DNA of 21,273 bases from JASLPR01 sp964496475 (GTDB lineage: Bacteria; Chloroflexota; UBA11872; VXNJ01). Location: contig CAZBZS010000039.1 of the NCBI GenBank assembly GCA_964496475.1, positions 1 through 21,273 on the forward strand, written 5' to 3'. The stretch's first letter is position 1. Each line of letters opens with the position of its first letter. The position numbers and the translations under genes are program-made. Of this stretch, positions 14,984-21,273 are shown in pieces. Below the pieces are notes generated by a model that saw nothing but the letters and a program-made list of their open reading frames with translations, did not search any database and was not told where the DNA came from.

Positions 14984-16021
14984 ATGCGACTGGGTATTGA
15001 CGACTACGGCGTGCGGCACCAGCGGTGGGACCCACTGACCCTCACCGAGCAGTGCATCGAACTCGGCGCCGCCAATTTAATGTTCACCGTAGACGGCCTC
15101 TCAGTGGACAATACGGCGACGTATAGTCGAATGCGGCTGGCCGCCGAGGATGCCGGGATGACCATCGAGGCGGCCGGGTTCAACTGGAATCCCCACGGTG
15201 ATGCCCGGCGGCAGGCGACCATCGCGGAGCAGGATGCGGTCCGCGCCCGGGTCCGCGGCTGGATAGAGATCGCCGGACAGCTCGGGGCGACTATCCTGCG
15301 CGGCGTCCTCAGCTCGGGCAACCTGACCCGGGACGCGGCAGTTCCGCTGTTGACGCAGATCGAGGACACGGCGTCGCTGCTGCGGAACATGCTTCCGGAG
15401 GCGCGCGCCCGGGGCATCGAATACCTGGCCCCCGAGCTGCACTGGGACCTGACCGCGCGCGAGATGCTGCACCTCCTGGAACTCGCGGGCGACGACAATG
15501 TTGGCGTCACCTACGATTCGGGCAATCCCTTCTGCATGCTAGAAGACCCGGTCGAAGCGGCCGAGCTGCTCAAAGACCGCATCGTCTCCTCCCACATGCG
15601 GGACAGCGCCGTAAAACGGACAGCCGACGGCGTGATCGTGCAGTGGACGGTGCTGGGGATCGGATCGGCGCGACTGGCCGAGATCCGCGACATCATCGAC
15701 TCGGTGAACCCGGACTGCGCTTGGAACCTGGAGATCATCCTCGACAACGGCCCCGAGCGGCTGCCGTTCTTGCGATCGGATTTCTGGACGCCTGGCTGGT
15801 CGTCGATGCCGGCGGAGCAGCTGGCGCGCTTCCTGGCGATGGTGGAGGAAGGCGGCACCTGGCCGGCGGAAGCCGAGAGTTACCATGTCCATCCCGACCG
15901 CGGCGGCGACGCGACTCCCGAGATGCTGGCGGCACAGGAATGGCAGGGGAACCTGCGTTCGTGGCAGTACTCTCGGGACGTGCTCGGCATTCCCGACCGC
16001 TCCGCGCCGGCAGGCGCCTAG
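14984..16021 (+). CDS. Sugar phosphate isomerase/epimerase-type TIM-barrel protein (345 aa)
   Basis: A xylose-isomerase-like (AP endonuclease family 2) TIM barrel; members isomerise, epimerise or dehydrate sugars and related metabolites using a divalent metal. Metal-ligand candidates at the expected strand ends are Glu151 (APELHW), Asp178 (YDSGNP), His204 (SSHMRD) and Glu250 (NLEIIL). The N-terminus MRLGIDDYGVRHQRW is typical of the family. It is a cytoplasmic protein of somewhat long length; the C-terminal 60 residues after the barrel, including WPAEAESYHVHPDRGG, are an extra segment. The ATG at 14984 has only a weak Shine-Dalgarno. It follows the ATPases by 130 bp with no strong terminator between, and converges on the Gfo/Idh gene at 16057. 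The substrate is unknown. Confidence 0.88.
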   Translation: MRLGIDDYGVRHQRWDPLTLTEQCIELGAANLMFTVDGLSVDNTATYSRMRLAAEDAGMTIEAAGFNWNPHGDARRQATIAEQDAVRARVRGWIEIAGQLGATILRGVLSSGNLTRDAAVPLLTQIEDTASLLRNMLPEARARGIEYLAPELHWDLTAREMLHLLELAGDDNVGVTYDSGNPFCMLEDPVEAAELLKDRIVSSHMRDSAVKRTADGVIVQWTVLGIGSARLAEIRDIIDSVNPDCAWNLEIILDNGPERLPFLRSDFWTPGWSSMPAEQLARFLAMVEEGGTWPAEAESYHVHPDRGGDATPEMLAAQEWQGNLRSWQYSRDVLGIPDRSAPAGA

Positions 16022-16032
16022 CGGCGGGGTCT

Positions 16033-16047
16033 CCGGCAGGCTGCCGG
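16033..16047. terminator. Short palindrome between convergent genes
   Basis: CCGGCAG and CTGCCGG flank a single central G, in the 35-bp space between two convergent stops. In RNA it could fold as a 5-bp stem with a 5-base loop on either strand. It has no T-run; a bidirectional terminator is possible but weak. Confidence 0.3.
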
Positions 16048-16056
16048 TATCCCTGC

Positions 16057-17148
16057 CTAGTCCAGCCGGACCTCGGCCCCGCTTTCAGCCGAAGCGTAGA
16101 TGGCTCCGACGATTTCCTGGACGCGAACAGCATCCTGGCCCGGCGCCTTCGGCTCGGTCCCCTCGCGCACGGATTTGACGAAGTCGGCCACCGCCGCCGC
16201 GTGGGGCGACGGCACCGGAGCATAGTCCCTGGGAGTGAGATCTACCCAGGTATCCGCCTCAGTCTTGAAGATCCGAAGAGGTACGGCGGCCGGGTGCCTG
16301 GAAAACCCGAGTTCAAGCTCCGCCCCGGCTTTGTCACCGGCCAGCCAGATCTTGTAGTACTCGGCGTCGATGTTCAGCGCCCAGCTGCACTCCAGGATCA
16401 GCGACGCGCCGTTGTCGAAGCGGATCATCGCCAGGGCGAAGTCGTCCACGTCCATCTCTTCATGGTTATAGGGGCCCCACGGGTTGAATCCGCCGTCGGC
16501 ACGATTTCCGATTTTCAGGTAGGTGGCGCCGGTGACGGCGACCGGCTTCGGCCCGCCCATCAGCCAGAGGGCCGCGTCGAGGACGTGCACGCCGACGTCG
16601 ATCAGTGCGCCGCCGCCGTTGAGTTCCTTCGAATGGAAGGCACCCTTGACTTTTGGCGGGAGGCCTCGGCGGCGATTCCAGGCGGCGCGGACATAGTAGA
16701 TCTCGCCGAGGTCGCCGCGTTCGATATAGCCTTTGAGCAGCTCGGACTGGGCGAAAAAGCGGGACTGGAAATCGACGGCGAGGATGCGGTCGGCGGCGCG
16801 GGCGGCGGCGACCATCTCGCGAGCGTCGGCCGCGTTGAGCGCCAGGGGCTTTTCACAGAACACATGCTTGTCGGCGGCCAGCGCCGCCAGGGTCGCGGGG
16901 TGGTGGATCGGATTTGAAGCGCACACGCTGACGGCGTCGATCTCGTCGAGTTTCAGCAGGTCGTGGTAGTCGTCGAACAATTTCGGGATATCGAAATCCC
17001 GGCCGACCGCACGCAGCACGTCCTCGGAGATATCGGCGGCCGCGATGATTTCACATTGATCGGAAATCGCCCGGTAGCCGGGTATGTGCACGCCCTGGGC
17101 GATGCTCCCGGCGCCGATGATGCCGATGCCAATCTTCCGGAGTTTCAA
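16057..17148 (-). CDS. Gfo/Idh/MocA-family oxidoreductase (363 aa)
   Basis: The third Gfo/Idh/MocA enzyme of the window and the most canonical one. The Rossmann motif IGAGSIAQGVHIPGY spans residues 11-25, the signature EKPLALN is at 99-105, followed by VDFQSRFF, and GGGALIDVGVHVLDAALW gives the conserved Asp and His of the active site. The C-terminal half is the usual open-faced beta sheet used for substrate binding and oligomerisation. Its start is TTG at 17148, supported by GGAGG seven bases upstream; no better in-frame start exists nearby. It is the last gene of the loose minus-strand cluster that includes ThuA, GH172, the TIM-barrel protein and NIPSNAP. NAD(P)-linked oxidation of a sugar or glycoside is likely; oxidation-assisted glycoside cleavage is also known in this superfamily (GH109/GH179-like members). 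Confidence 0.93.
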   Translation of the reverse strand: MKLRKIGIGIIGAGSIAQGVHIPGYRAISDQCEIIAAADISEDVLRAVGRDFDIPKLFDDYHDLLKLDEIDAVSVCASNPIHHPATLAALAADKHVFCEKPLALNAADAREMVAAARAADRILAVDFQSRFFAQSELLKGYIERGDLGEIYYVRAAWNRRRGLPPKVKGAFHSKELNGGGALIDVGVHVLDAALWLMGGPKPVAVTGATYLKIGNRADGGFNPWGPYNHEEMDVDDFALAMIRFDNGASLILECSWALNIDAEYYKIWLAGDKAGAELELGFSRHPAAVPLRIFKTEADTWVDLTPRDYAPVPSPHAAAVADFVKSVREGTEPKAPGQDAVRVQEIVGAIYASAESGAEVRLD

Positions 17149-17269
17149 CCTGTCGCCTCCAACTGTGGGTCGTGGCCGCGGCCGGAGCGGGATTCCCTCG
17201 CTGGCCGGGGTGGTATTTCAGTTTCAGGGCCTCCGGCAACATCGCCTGCCGGTGCCCGGCGGCGACCGT

Positions 17270-17593
17270 CTACTGTAGAGGCGAGAACGAGGCCGGGTAC
17301 ATGTGCGTGTAGGTTACCCCGGCAACGATCTTGCCGTCCTGCTCGGATTCGGCTTCGAGCGCGAGCCAGTCTGGGTCCTCGACAAAGGCGCCCCACTTGC
17401 GTTCCCGGTCCGCGACATCATCAAACACGGTGATGTAGATGAGCCGCGGGTCCTTCCCCTCCACGATCTCCGTCCAGACCCCGGCGACGTCGAATCCGTT
17501 CTTGCGAAATATTACCGTCGCCCGCTCTAGGCGTGACCGCATCGCGTCCATCCGCCCAGGGAGGATTTCATACACTCGAAGTTCGTACATCAT
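17270..17593 (-). CDS. NIPSNAP-family protein (107 aa)
   Basis: A small dimeric alpha-beta barrel (ferredoxin-like) protein. The N-terminus MMYELRVYEILPGRMDAM matches the NIPSNAP opening (Y-E-L-R-x-Y-x-x-x-P-G-x-M), and VWTEIVEGKDPRLIYITVFDD is the second strand pair, followed by the R-x-x-x-W-G-A-F-x-x-D-P-D-W motif. The length is normal for the single-domain form. Two adjacent ATGs (17593 and 17590) follow an AGAGGA; either can serve. The biochemical role of bacterial NIPSNAP proteins is generally unknown, though they recur beside sugar and aromatic catabolism genes. Here it stands between the TIM-barrel isomerase (114 bp upstream) and the Gfo/Idh enzyme (121 bp downstream), suggesting an auxiliary role in the same pathway. 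Confidence 0.9.
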   Translation of the reverse strand: MMYELRVYEILPGRMDAMRSRLERATVIFRKNGFDVAGVWTEIVEGKDPRLIYITVFDDVADRERKWGAFVEDPDWLALEAESEQDGKIVAGVTYTHMYPASFSPLQ

Positions 17594-17627
17594 CTTGTCC
17601 TCTTTTCGCTTCCCCCGCAGTCGCGGG

Positions 17628-17643
17628 CCGGCCTGCCGGCCGG
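17628..17643 (-). terminator. Hairpin CCGGCC / GGCCGG between TIM-barrel and NIPSNAP genes
   Basis: A 6-bp perfect stem, all G-C, with a 4-base loop, 65 bases after the TIM-barrel stop and 35 bases before the NIPSNAP start. It could weakly terminate or mark an mRNA boundary; there is no T-run. Confidence 0.25.
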
Positions 17644-17707
17644 ATAGCAGGTATACGTCTGCCGCCTCCGGCATCCGGATATGAAAACAGCCCCTCCGAC
17701 GTCGATC

Positions 17708-18658
17708 TCAATTGTCACCGTCAACCCCACGGGTCAGGATGCTCACCCCCGCGGCCTCGGCCGCTTCATGCACCCGAGCGAAATTGTGGGCGTAGGACTC
17801 TTCGTCGGGCAGGTGCTCACAGTAGCAGGGCGTGTCCGGGTCGAGTTGGTCCATTCGCCGCAGGTAGGTGGTGAGATCGAACACGCCCTCGCCGATGAGC
17901 ACCTCGTCCCATTTCAGAATCAGGTGCCGGGGGTCCCAGCGCAGATCCTTCACGTGGGCCGATAAGATGTATTCGGCCAGCAGGTCGAACGTGCGGTTGA
18001 TGAGCGACGTGGTGTCAAAATAAGTGTCAAAGGCAATCATGTTCACGGCGTCGGCCTGAAACCCGACCCGCGGGTGGCCTACCGAGTCCAGGAACTCGCG
18101 GATGTCCTCCGGTTGATAGAAGAAGGTGTTGTTGAAGGGCTCGATGAGAAAGTGAGTGTGCTGCAGGTCCAGCCCGTCCATCACTCGAAGGAGGACCTCG
18201 CGCAATTCGGCCTTGCACTCGTCGGTGTACATGTAGGGATGGGCCGCCAGCATGTGGTTGGACGGATCCTTCGTCCCGACCAAGATATGCAGGGTGCGAC
18301 ACTGCATGAGGTCGGCGTTGCGCAGAGCCCAGCGCGCGCCCTCGATCCCCTGCTCGACGGTCTCAGCGTCGGCCGACATGAGATTGCCGCCGAAATTCGC
18401 TTCGCCGACCAGAAGGCCCAGTTCCCGGGCGCGCTCGCCGAACGCCGCGCATTCGTCGGGGTCCTGGCCCTGCATGTTTGCCGGGGCGCCGATTGCCGAC
18501 AGCCCGTAACGGTCCATCTTCTGGACGATGTCGTCGAAGTCCTCGATCGAACTGGGGAGGATGAAACGCATGTTCGAGGGGGCTTCCCGGTTCTGAAACG
18601 CCGCACGCGTCAGGCCCTCCTGCGGTTTGTATACCGGGTATAGACCGCCAAGCCTCAT
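17708..18658 (-). CDS. Sugar phosphate isomerase/epimerase-type TIM-barrel protein (316 aa)
   Basis: A second xylose-isomerase-like (AP endonuclease 2) TIM barrel, different from the one at 14984. Metal-ligand candidates are Glu173 (IEPFNNT), Asp203 (QADAVNM), His235 (SAHVKD) and Glu281 (CEHLPDEE), spaced as in the family. The N-terminal MRLGGLYPVYKPQEG replaces the usual first strand. The start ATG at 18658 follows AAGGAAGGTGA. It acts in the cytoplasm, probably isomerising or epimerising a free or oxidised sugar. It is 187 bp downstream of the GH172 gene and 114 bp upstream of the NIPSNAP gene, all on the same strand. Related enzymes next to Gfo/Idh genes can also act in oxidation-elimination cleavage of glycosides, so that role is an alternative. 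Confidence 0.9.
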   Translation of the reverse strand: MRLGGLYPVYKPQEGLTRAAFQNREAPSNMRFILPSSIEDFDDIVQKMDRYGLSAIGAPANMQGQDPDECAAFGERARELGLLVGEANFGGNLMSADAETVEQGIEGARWALRNADLMQCRTLHILVGTKDPSNHMLAAHPYMYTDECKAELREVLLRVMDGLDLQHTHFLIEPFNNTFFYQPEDIREFLDSVGHPRVGFQADAVNMIAFDTYFDTTSLINRTFDLLAEYILSAHVKDLRWDPRHLILKWDEVLIGEGVFDLTTYLRRMDQLDPDTPCYCEHLPDEESYAHNFARVHEAAEAAGVSILTRGVDGDN

Positions 18659-18845
18659 CGCTCACCTTCCTTTCCAACGATCACCAGCGGGCGTACGGCA
18701 CCCGAAGCGGGTGTTGATTATCGCAGAATTCGAAGGAGATGGTTGGCGGCTGCCAAACCTTAGAGGCTGGCGGCGGGGGACGCCCTGGGTCCCCGGCGTG
18801 GACTGCCTTACTCAGCAACTTCATCCCGAAGCGGGCACGGCCTGC

Positions 18846-19982
18846 TCAGATGATCTCCAAGTAGTCGCGGTCCGGGAGTTCGGGGAACGGCGCTGTCGGC
18901 AGTTCCTGGTACCAGAAAGCCACCGAGGAGATGTCGTCTCGAAGCGGCAGGTAGCGTCCTTCGGCCGTGGCCTCCACATCCTGGAACTGCTCCGGCAGAG
19001 GCAGATAGCGCACACTCGGGTCGTTGATCCAGCCCAACGCCTGGATGGTCACCTTCAGGTCACGCTTGAAGCGCACCGGGTCCATCACGTGCCACCTGTA
19101 CAGGCTGAATCGCTGGTTGGCCCGGTAAGTCTCCCCACCCTGGATCACCTGGTGCATGCCGAGGTAAGGGGTGGAGTAGGCCACGTATTCGCCGTCGACA
19201 TCCCAGTTGTAGGCGCCGCCGAAATAGTCTTCGACGCCGGTGCCGCAGATGGTGGGGAATTCACCGTCGCCGTCCATGAAGAATTTGATTTCGCCGCATC
19301 CCCACCAGCCGTCGTTGTTGACGCCCCAGGCCATCGCGGTGCCTACGTAGTGACCGCGGCCGGTGACGCCGTCGACGATTGTGTGTACCTCTTTGAATGG
19401 CAGCGGATTGTTGCGGCGGAACTGGGCGTGGAAGTAATCAGCGTCGTCCGGCACATCGGTCAGGGTGTAGTTGATCTGGTAGTAGCACGGAACCTTCTCG
19501 AACCCGCGGTTTTCCAGCGTGATCCGGCAGCTCCGGTGGAACGGCATTTCCCAGTAGCAGTTGACGCCGTTGCGCGGATTGACGGCCACCGGGACCGAAT
19601 TGACCTGGGCGAATTCGCCCCAGCCGACGGCGAAGAAGTCACCCATCGGGCACTCGACCGAGGGGTGCTCCTGGCCGTCCCAGTAGATGCGCAAGATGCA
19701 TTCGCGCCGGACCGTCAGGCCGGCGAACCACATGCTCTGGATGGCACCCGGACCTTCGATCTCGGCGAAAGTGAAGACCTCGCCAGCCTGGACCCATACC
19801 GCCGGAGATACCTTCCAGCCCCGGCCCAGATTGCGCGCCCCGCGGGCGCCGTAGCCTTCGGTCGCCATTCCGCCCCGGCCTTTTTCGCCGGTCGGATTCT
19901 CGGCGCTGATCGATCGCGTCACCGCGTCCGAATGCCGGGAAAGATTGCCCAGATTCATCCCCAGACCATTAAATGCTGACAT
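18846..19982 (-). CDS. DUF2961-family glycosidase, GH172-like (378 aa)
   Basis: A DUF2961 protein; this family was renamed GH172 after members were shown to cleave alpha-D-fructofuranosides and D-arabinofuranosides. Characteristic segments are AENPTGEKGRGG (27-38), WFAGLTVRRECILRIYWDG (85-103), CPMGDFFAVGWGE (111-123), and CGEIKFFMDGDGEFPT, then CGTGVEDYFGGAYNW (246-260). Glu231 and Glu251 are candidate catalytic residues by comparison with the two catalytic Glu, about twenty residues apart, of the characterised fructofuranosidase. The GTGTEDYF motif here reads GTGVEDYF. No signal peptide is seen, so the enzyme should be cytoplasmic and act on an imported glycoside. The ATG at 19982 has GAGGAGC seven bases upstream. 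It lies 99 bp after the ThuA gene. It is the clearest pointer to the substrate class of the locus: furanosides. Confidence 0.9.
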   Translation of the reverse strand: MSAFNGLGMNLGNLSRHSDAVTRSISAENPTGEKGRGGMATEGYGARGARNLGRGWKVSPAVWVQAGEVFTFAEIEGPGAIQSMWFAGLTVRRECILRIYWDGQEHPSVECPMGDFFAVGWGEFAQVNSVPVAVNPRNGVNCYWEMPFHRSCRITLENRGFEKVPCYYQINYTLTDVPDDADYFHAQFRRNNPLPFKEVHTIVDGVTGRGHYVGTAMAWGVNNDGWWGCGEIKFFMDGDGEFPTICGTGVEDYFGGAYNWDVDGEYVAYSTPYLGMHQVIQGGETYRANQRFSLYRWHVMDPVRFKRDLKVTIQALGWINDPSVRYLPLPEQFQDVEATAEGRYLPLRDDISSVAFWYQELPTAPFPELPDRDYLEII

Positions 19983-20081
19983 CGCTAGCTCCTCGGTCTC
20001 CGACCGTATTGTTCCAGCAGCGGATTCACGTTGCGGTCACCGCGGACACGGGTGGTGGTGCCGGGCCGTTTGACCGGGACC

Positions 20082-20846
20082 TCAGGTCGCCTCGGCGTAA
20101 TCGGGCGGAGCGTACCCGGGTAATTCCTCCAGCGGGATCGTGTTACGGCCGAGCGCGGGCGCAGGCACTCCCGACGGCGATACGTAATACACGGCGTTGA
20201 CGATTACCTGCTGAATCTCGGGTTGGTGATAGATCGGAAAGGTCTCGTGTCCCGGGCTGAAGTAGAAGATCCGCCCCATCGAACGACGGAAGCAGCAGCC
20301 GCTGCGAAAGATATCACCGCCCTGATACCAGCTGACGAACACCAATTCGTCCGGCGCCGGGATGTCAAAGCGCTCTCCGTACATCTCGCCTTGAGGAACC
20401 TCGAAATAAGGGCCCAGTCCCTTCGCGATTGGATGCGAAGGTTCCAGTACCCAAACACGCTCCCGCTCGTCGGCCTCGCGCCACAGCAGCAGGCAACTGG
20501 TGCCCATGAGTTTCCGAAAAATCTTCGATATGTGACCCGAGTGCAAGCAGATCAGCCCCATCCCGTCCAGTACGCGCTGGTGTACGCGATCGACTATCTC
20601 GTCGGACACGTCTTCGTGCCGCATGTGCCCCCACCATGTGAGCACGTCGGTTCGATCCAGCACCTCTTCGGTCAGACCGTGTTCCGGCTCGTCCAGAGTC
20701 GCCGTGCCGGCCTTGATTCCCTCTTCCTCATTCAGAAAGCCAGCGATGACGCTGTGGATTCCGTCCGGATATATCGCGCGGACAGCGGCGTCGGTTTTTT
20801 CGTGTTGGAATTCGTTCCAGACGGTTACCCGGATCGGCGCGCTCAT
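20082..20846 (-). CDS. ThuA-domain protein (254 aa)
   Basis: A class-I-glutamine-amidotransferase-like ThuA domain protein, named for trehalose utilisation in Rhizobium; its exact reaction is not established. Motifs in order: VTVWNEFQHEK (7-17), VLTWWGHMRHEDV (68-80), GLICLHSGHISKIF (97-110), EPSHPIAKGL (135-144), YGERFDIP (156-163), GRIFYFSPGHETFP (191-204). The nucleophile elbow has Ser-Gly-His where amidotransferases have Cys. The frame stays open to 20963, but the start is the ATG at 20846: AAGGAG lies eight bases upstream and the family sequence begins at once. It is the first gene of the minus-strand cluster that continues with GH172. ThuA proteins commonly accompany Gfo/Idh oxidoreductases in sugar loci, as here. 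Confidence 0.92.
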   Translation of the reverse strand: MSAPIRVTVWNEFQHEKTDAAVRAIYPDGIHSVIAGFLNEEEGIKAGTATLDEPEHGLTEEVLDRTDVLTWWGHMRHEDVSDEIVDRVHQRVLDGMGLICLHSGHISKIFRKLMGTSCLLLWREADERERVWVLEPSHPIAKGLGPYFEVPQGEMYGERFDIPAPDELVFVSWYQGGDIFRSGCCFRRSMGRIFYFSPGHETFPIYHQPEIQQVIVNAVYYVSPSGVPAPALGRNTIPLEELPGYAPPDYAEAT

Positions 20847-21023
20847 CGGCCAGACTCCTTGCGCGGGCGTATCGATCGCCCGGTGCGAATAGCTCGCCTC
20901 AGTATCACCCGACCCGTCCCGTTCCACAATTCCGCGCACCTTCCGGGTCGGCCCGCTAGCCACGCGAGTACACCCCCGCCTATGCTAAACCGCTCAGTGG
21001 TCGATCCGCACGAAAGGCCATTC

Positions 21024-21273
21024 GTGAACCTGCTTCCCATTCCTAAAAGTCCCGGTGCGATCACCACCGGCTGGCTCACCGCCGCGCTCCGGGAGACCGA
21101 GACGATTCGGACCGCCGCGATCGAGTCATTCACCAGTGAGACCGTTGGCGGGCGTCCCGGCTTGATCGGAAATCTCCTGCGGGTGCGCCCGCGCTACGAC
21201 CATCTCGCAACCGGCGCCCCGCTTTCGAGACGAGCCTTCGTGTTTGGTGAAAGGGCAGCGCTTTTGCCGGTGG
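21024..21273 (+). CDS. Phosphotransferase-fold kinase, ecdysteroid-kinase-like, N-terminal part (partial)
   Basis: The gene runs off the right edge. About 83 codons are visible. The segment LPIPKSPGAITTGWLTAALR, then VGGRPGLIGNLLRVRPRYD, resembles the N-lobe start of ecdysteroid-kinase-like / APH-superfamily small-molecule kinases, where a P-x-x-x-x-x-x-T-x-x-W-L-T-x-A-L-R helix precedes a G-x-x-G strand. I chose the GTG at 21024 because GAAAGG lies six bases upstream; an in-frame ATG at 20982 adds 14 residues but has no Shine-Dalgarno. After the RYD the expected lysine-bearing strand (like VVVKL) is not evident in this frame; an alternative frame reads SCLVKG, so a frameshift near 21215-21240 is possible. 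The catalytic motifs lie beyond the window. It is divergent from the ThuA gene. Confidence 0.5.
   Translation, partial: MNLLPIPKSPGAITTGWLTAALRETETIRTAAIESFTSETVGGRPGLIGNLLRVRPRYDHLATGAPLSRRAFVFGERAALLPV

Noticed and set aside
15643..16917. Long plus-strand open frame of over 400 codons across two convergent genes
   Set aside because: It overlaps the end of the TIM-barrel gene in another frame and is antisense to a Gfo/Idh gene; it is low in complexity, Arg/Gly-rich and has no domain.
17594..17674. N-terminal extension of the NIPSNAP protein
   Set aside because: The extension has no family similarity and overlaps the hairpin; the paired ATGs after AGAGGA are the natural start.
18627..19979. 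Plus-strand open frame of 450 codons opposite the GH172 gene
   Set aside because: It is an antisense shadow; the minus-strand protein has clear DUF2961 motifs and a ribosome binding site.
20847..20963. N-terminal extension of the ThuA protein
   Set aside because: The residues are unlike the family, and a good ribosome binding site precedes the ATG at 20846.

Overview
The window looks like a chromosomal carbohydrate-catabolism island from a metagenome-assembled bacterium, most likely a member of the Chloroflexota. That placement is an inference. It rests on the solute-binding lipoprotein at 10303-12255, whose mature N-terminus is a long Val/Glu/Lys-rich spacer of the kind common in Chloroflexota lipoproteins, and on the dense mix of MR/MLE dehydratase, Gfo/Idh/MocA, SDR and xylose-isomerase-like TIM-barrel genes. 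A run of ten Ns at 4872-4881, across which the reading frame changes, shows that the sequence is a scaffolded draft. No rRNA, tRNA, CRISPR array, integrase or insertion sequence was seen.

Left part (1-6733). The first 64 bases are the start of a minus-strand beta-propeller gene. Two minus-strand genes follow: an SDR dehydrogenase and an aminoglycoside-phosphotransferase-like kinase. A plus-strand run then carries a second SDR, an enolase-superfamily acid-sugar (galactonate-type) dehydratase, and two Gfo/Idh/MocA oxidoreductases, the first broken by the N gap. These suit oxidation and dehydration of sugars or aldonates.

Centre (6730-14853). A peptide/oligosaccharide-type ABC importer is split over a divergent promoter region. 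The DppB- and DppC-type permeases read leftwards from 10123. The solute-binding lipoprotein, a small novel lipoprotein and two ATPases read rightwards from 10303. The DppC gene has an in-frame stop (8322-8324) just before its last transmembrane helix, and the original reading frame continues intact for 31 more codons. Next to it, at about 7758-8170, lies a frameshifted relic that resembles the C-terminus of a DUF1680/GH127 beta-L-arabinofuranosidase. A second, unpartnered DppB-type permease follows. The permease/binding-protein segment is visibly lower in G+C than its flanks.

Right part (14984-21273). A plus-strand TIM-barrel isomerase/epimerase converges on a loose minus-strand cluster that reads, in transcription order, ThuA-domain protein, DUF2961/GH172 glycosidase, second TIM-barrel isomerase/epimerase, NIPSNAP protein and third Gfo/Idh/MocA oxidoreductase. 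The window ends inside the 5' part of a second phosphotransferase-fold kinase.

Working hypothesis (inference): an oligosaccharide or glycoside rich in furanose residues is imported by the ABC system, cleaved in the cytoplasm by the GH172 enzyme (formerly also by a GH127 enzyme), and the sugars are oxidised, isomerised and dehydrated by the Gfo/Idh, SDR, TIM-barrel and MR/MLE enzymes. The importer and the GH127 gene appear to be decaying or rearranged here.
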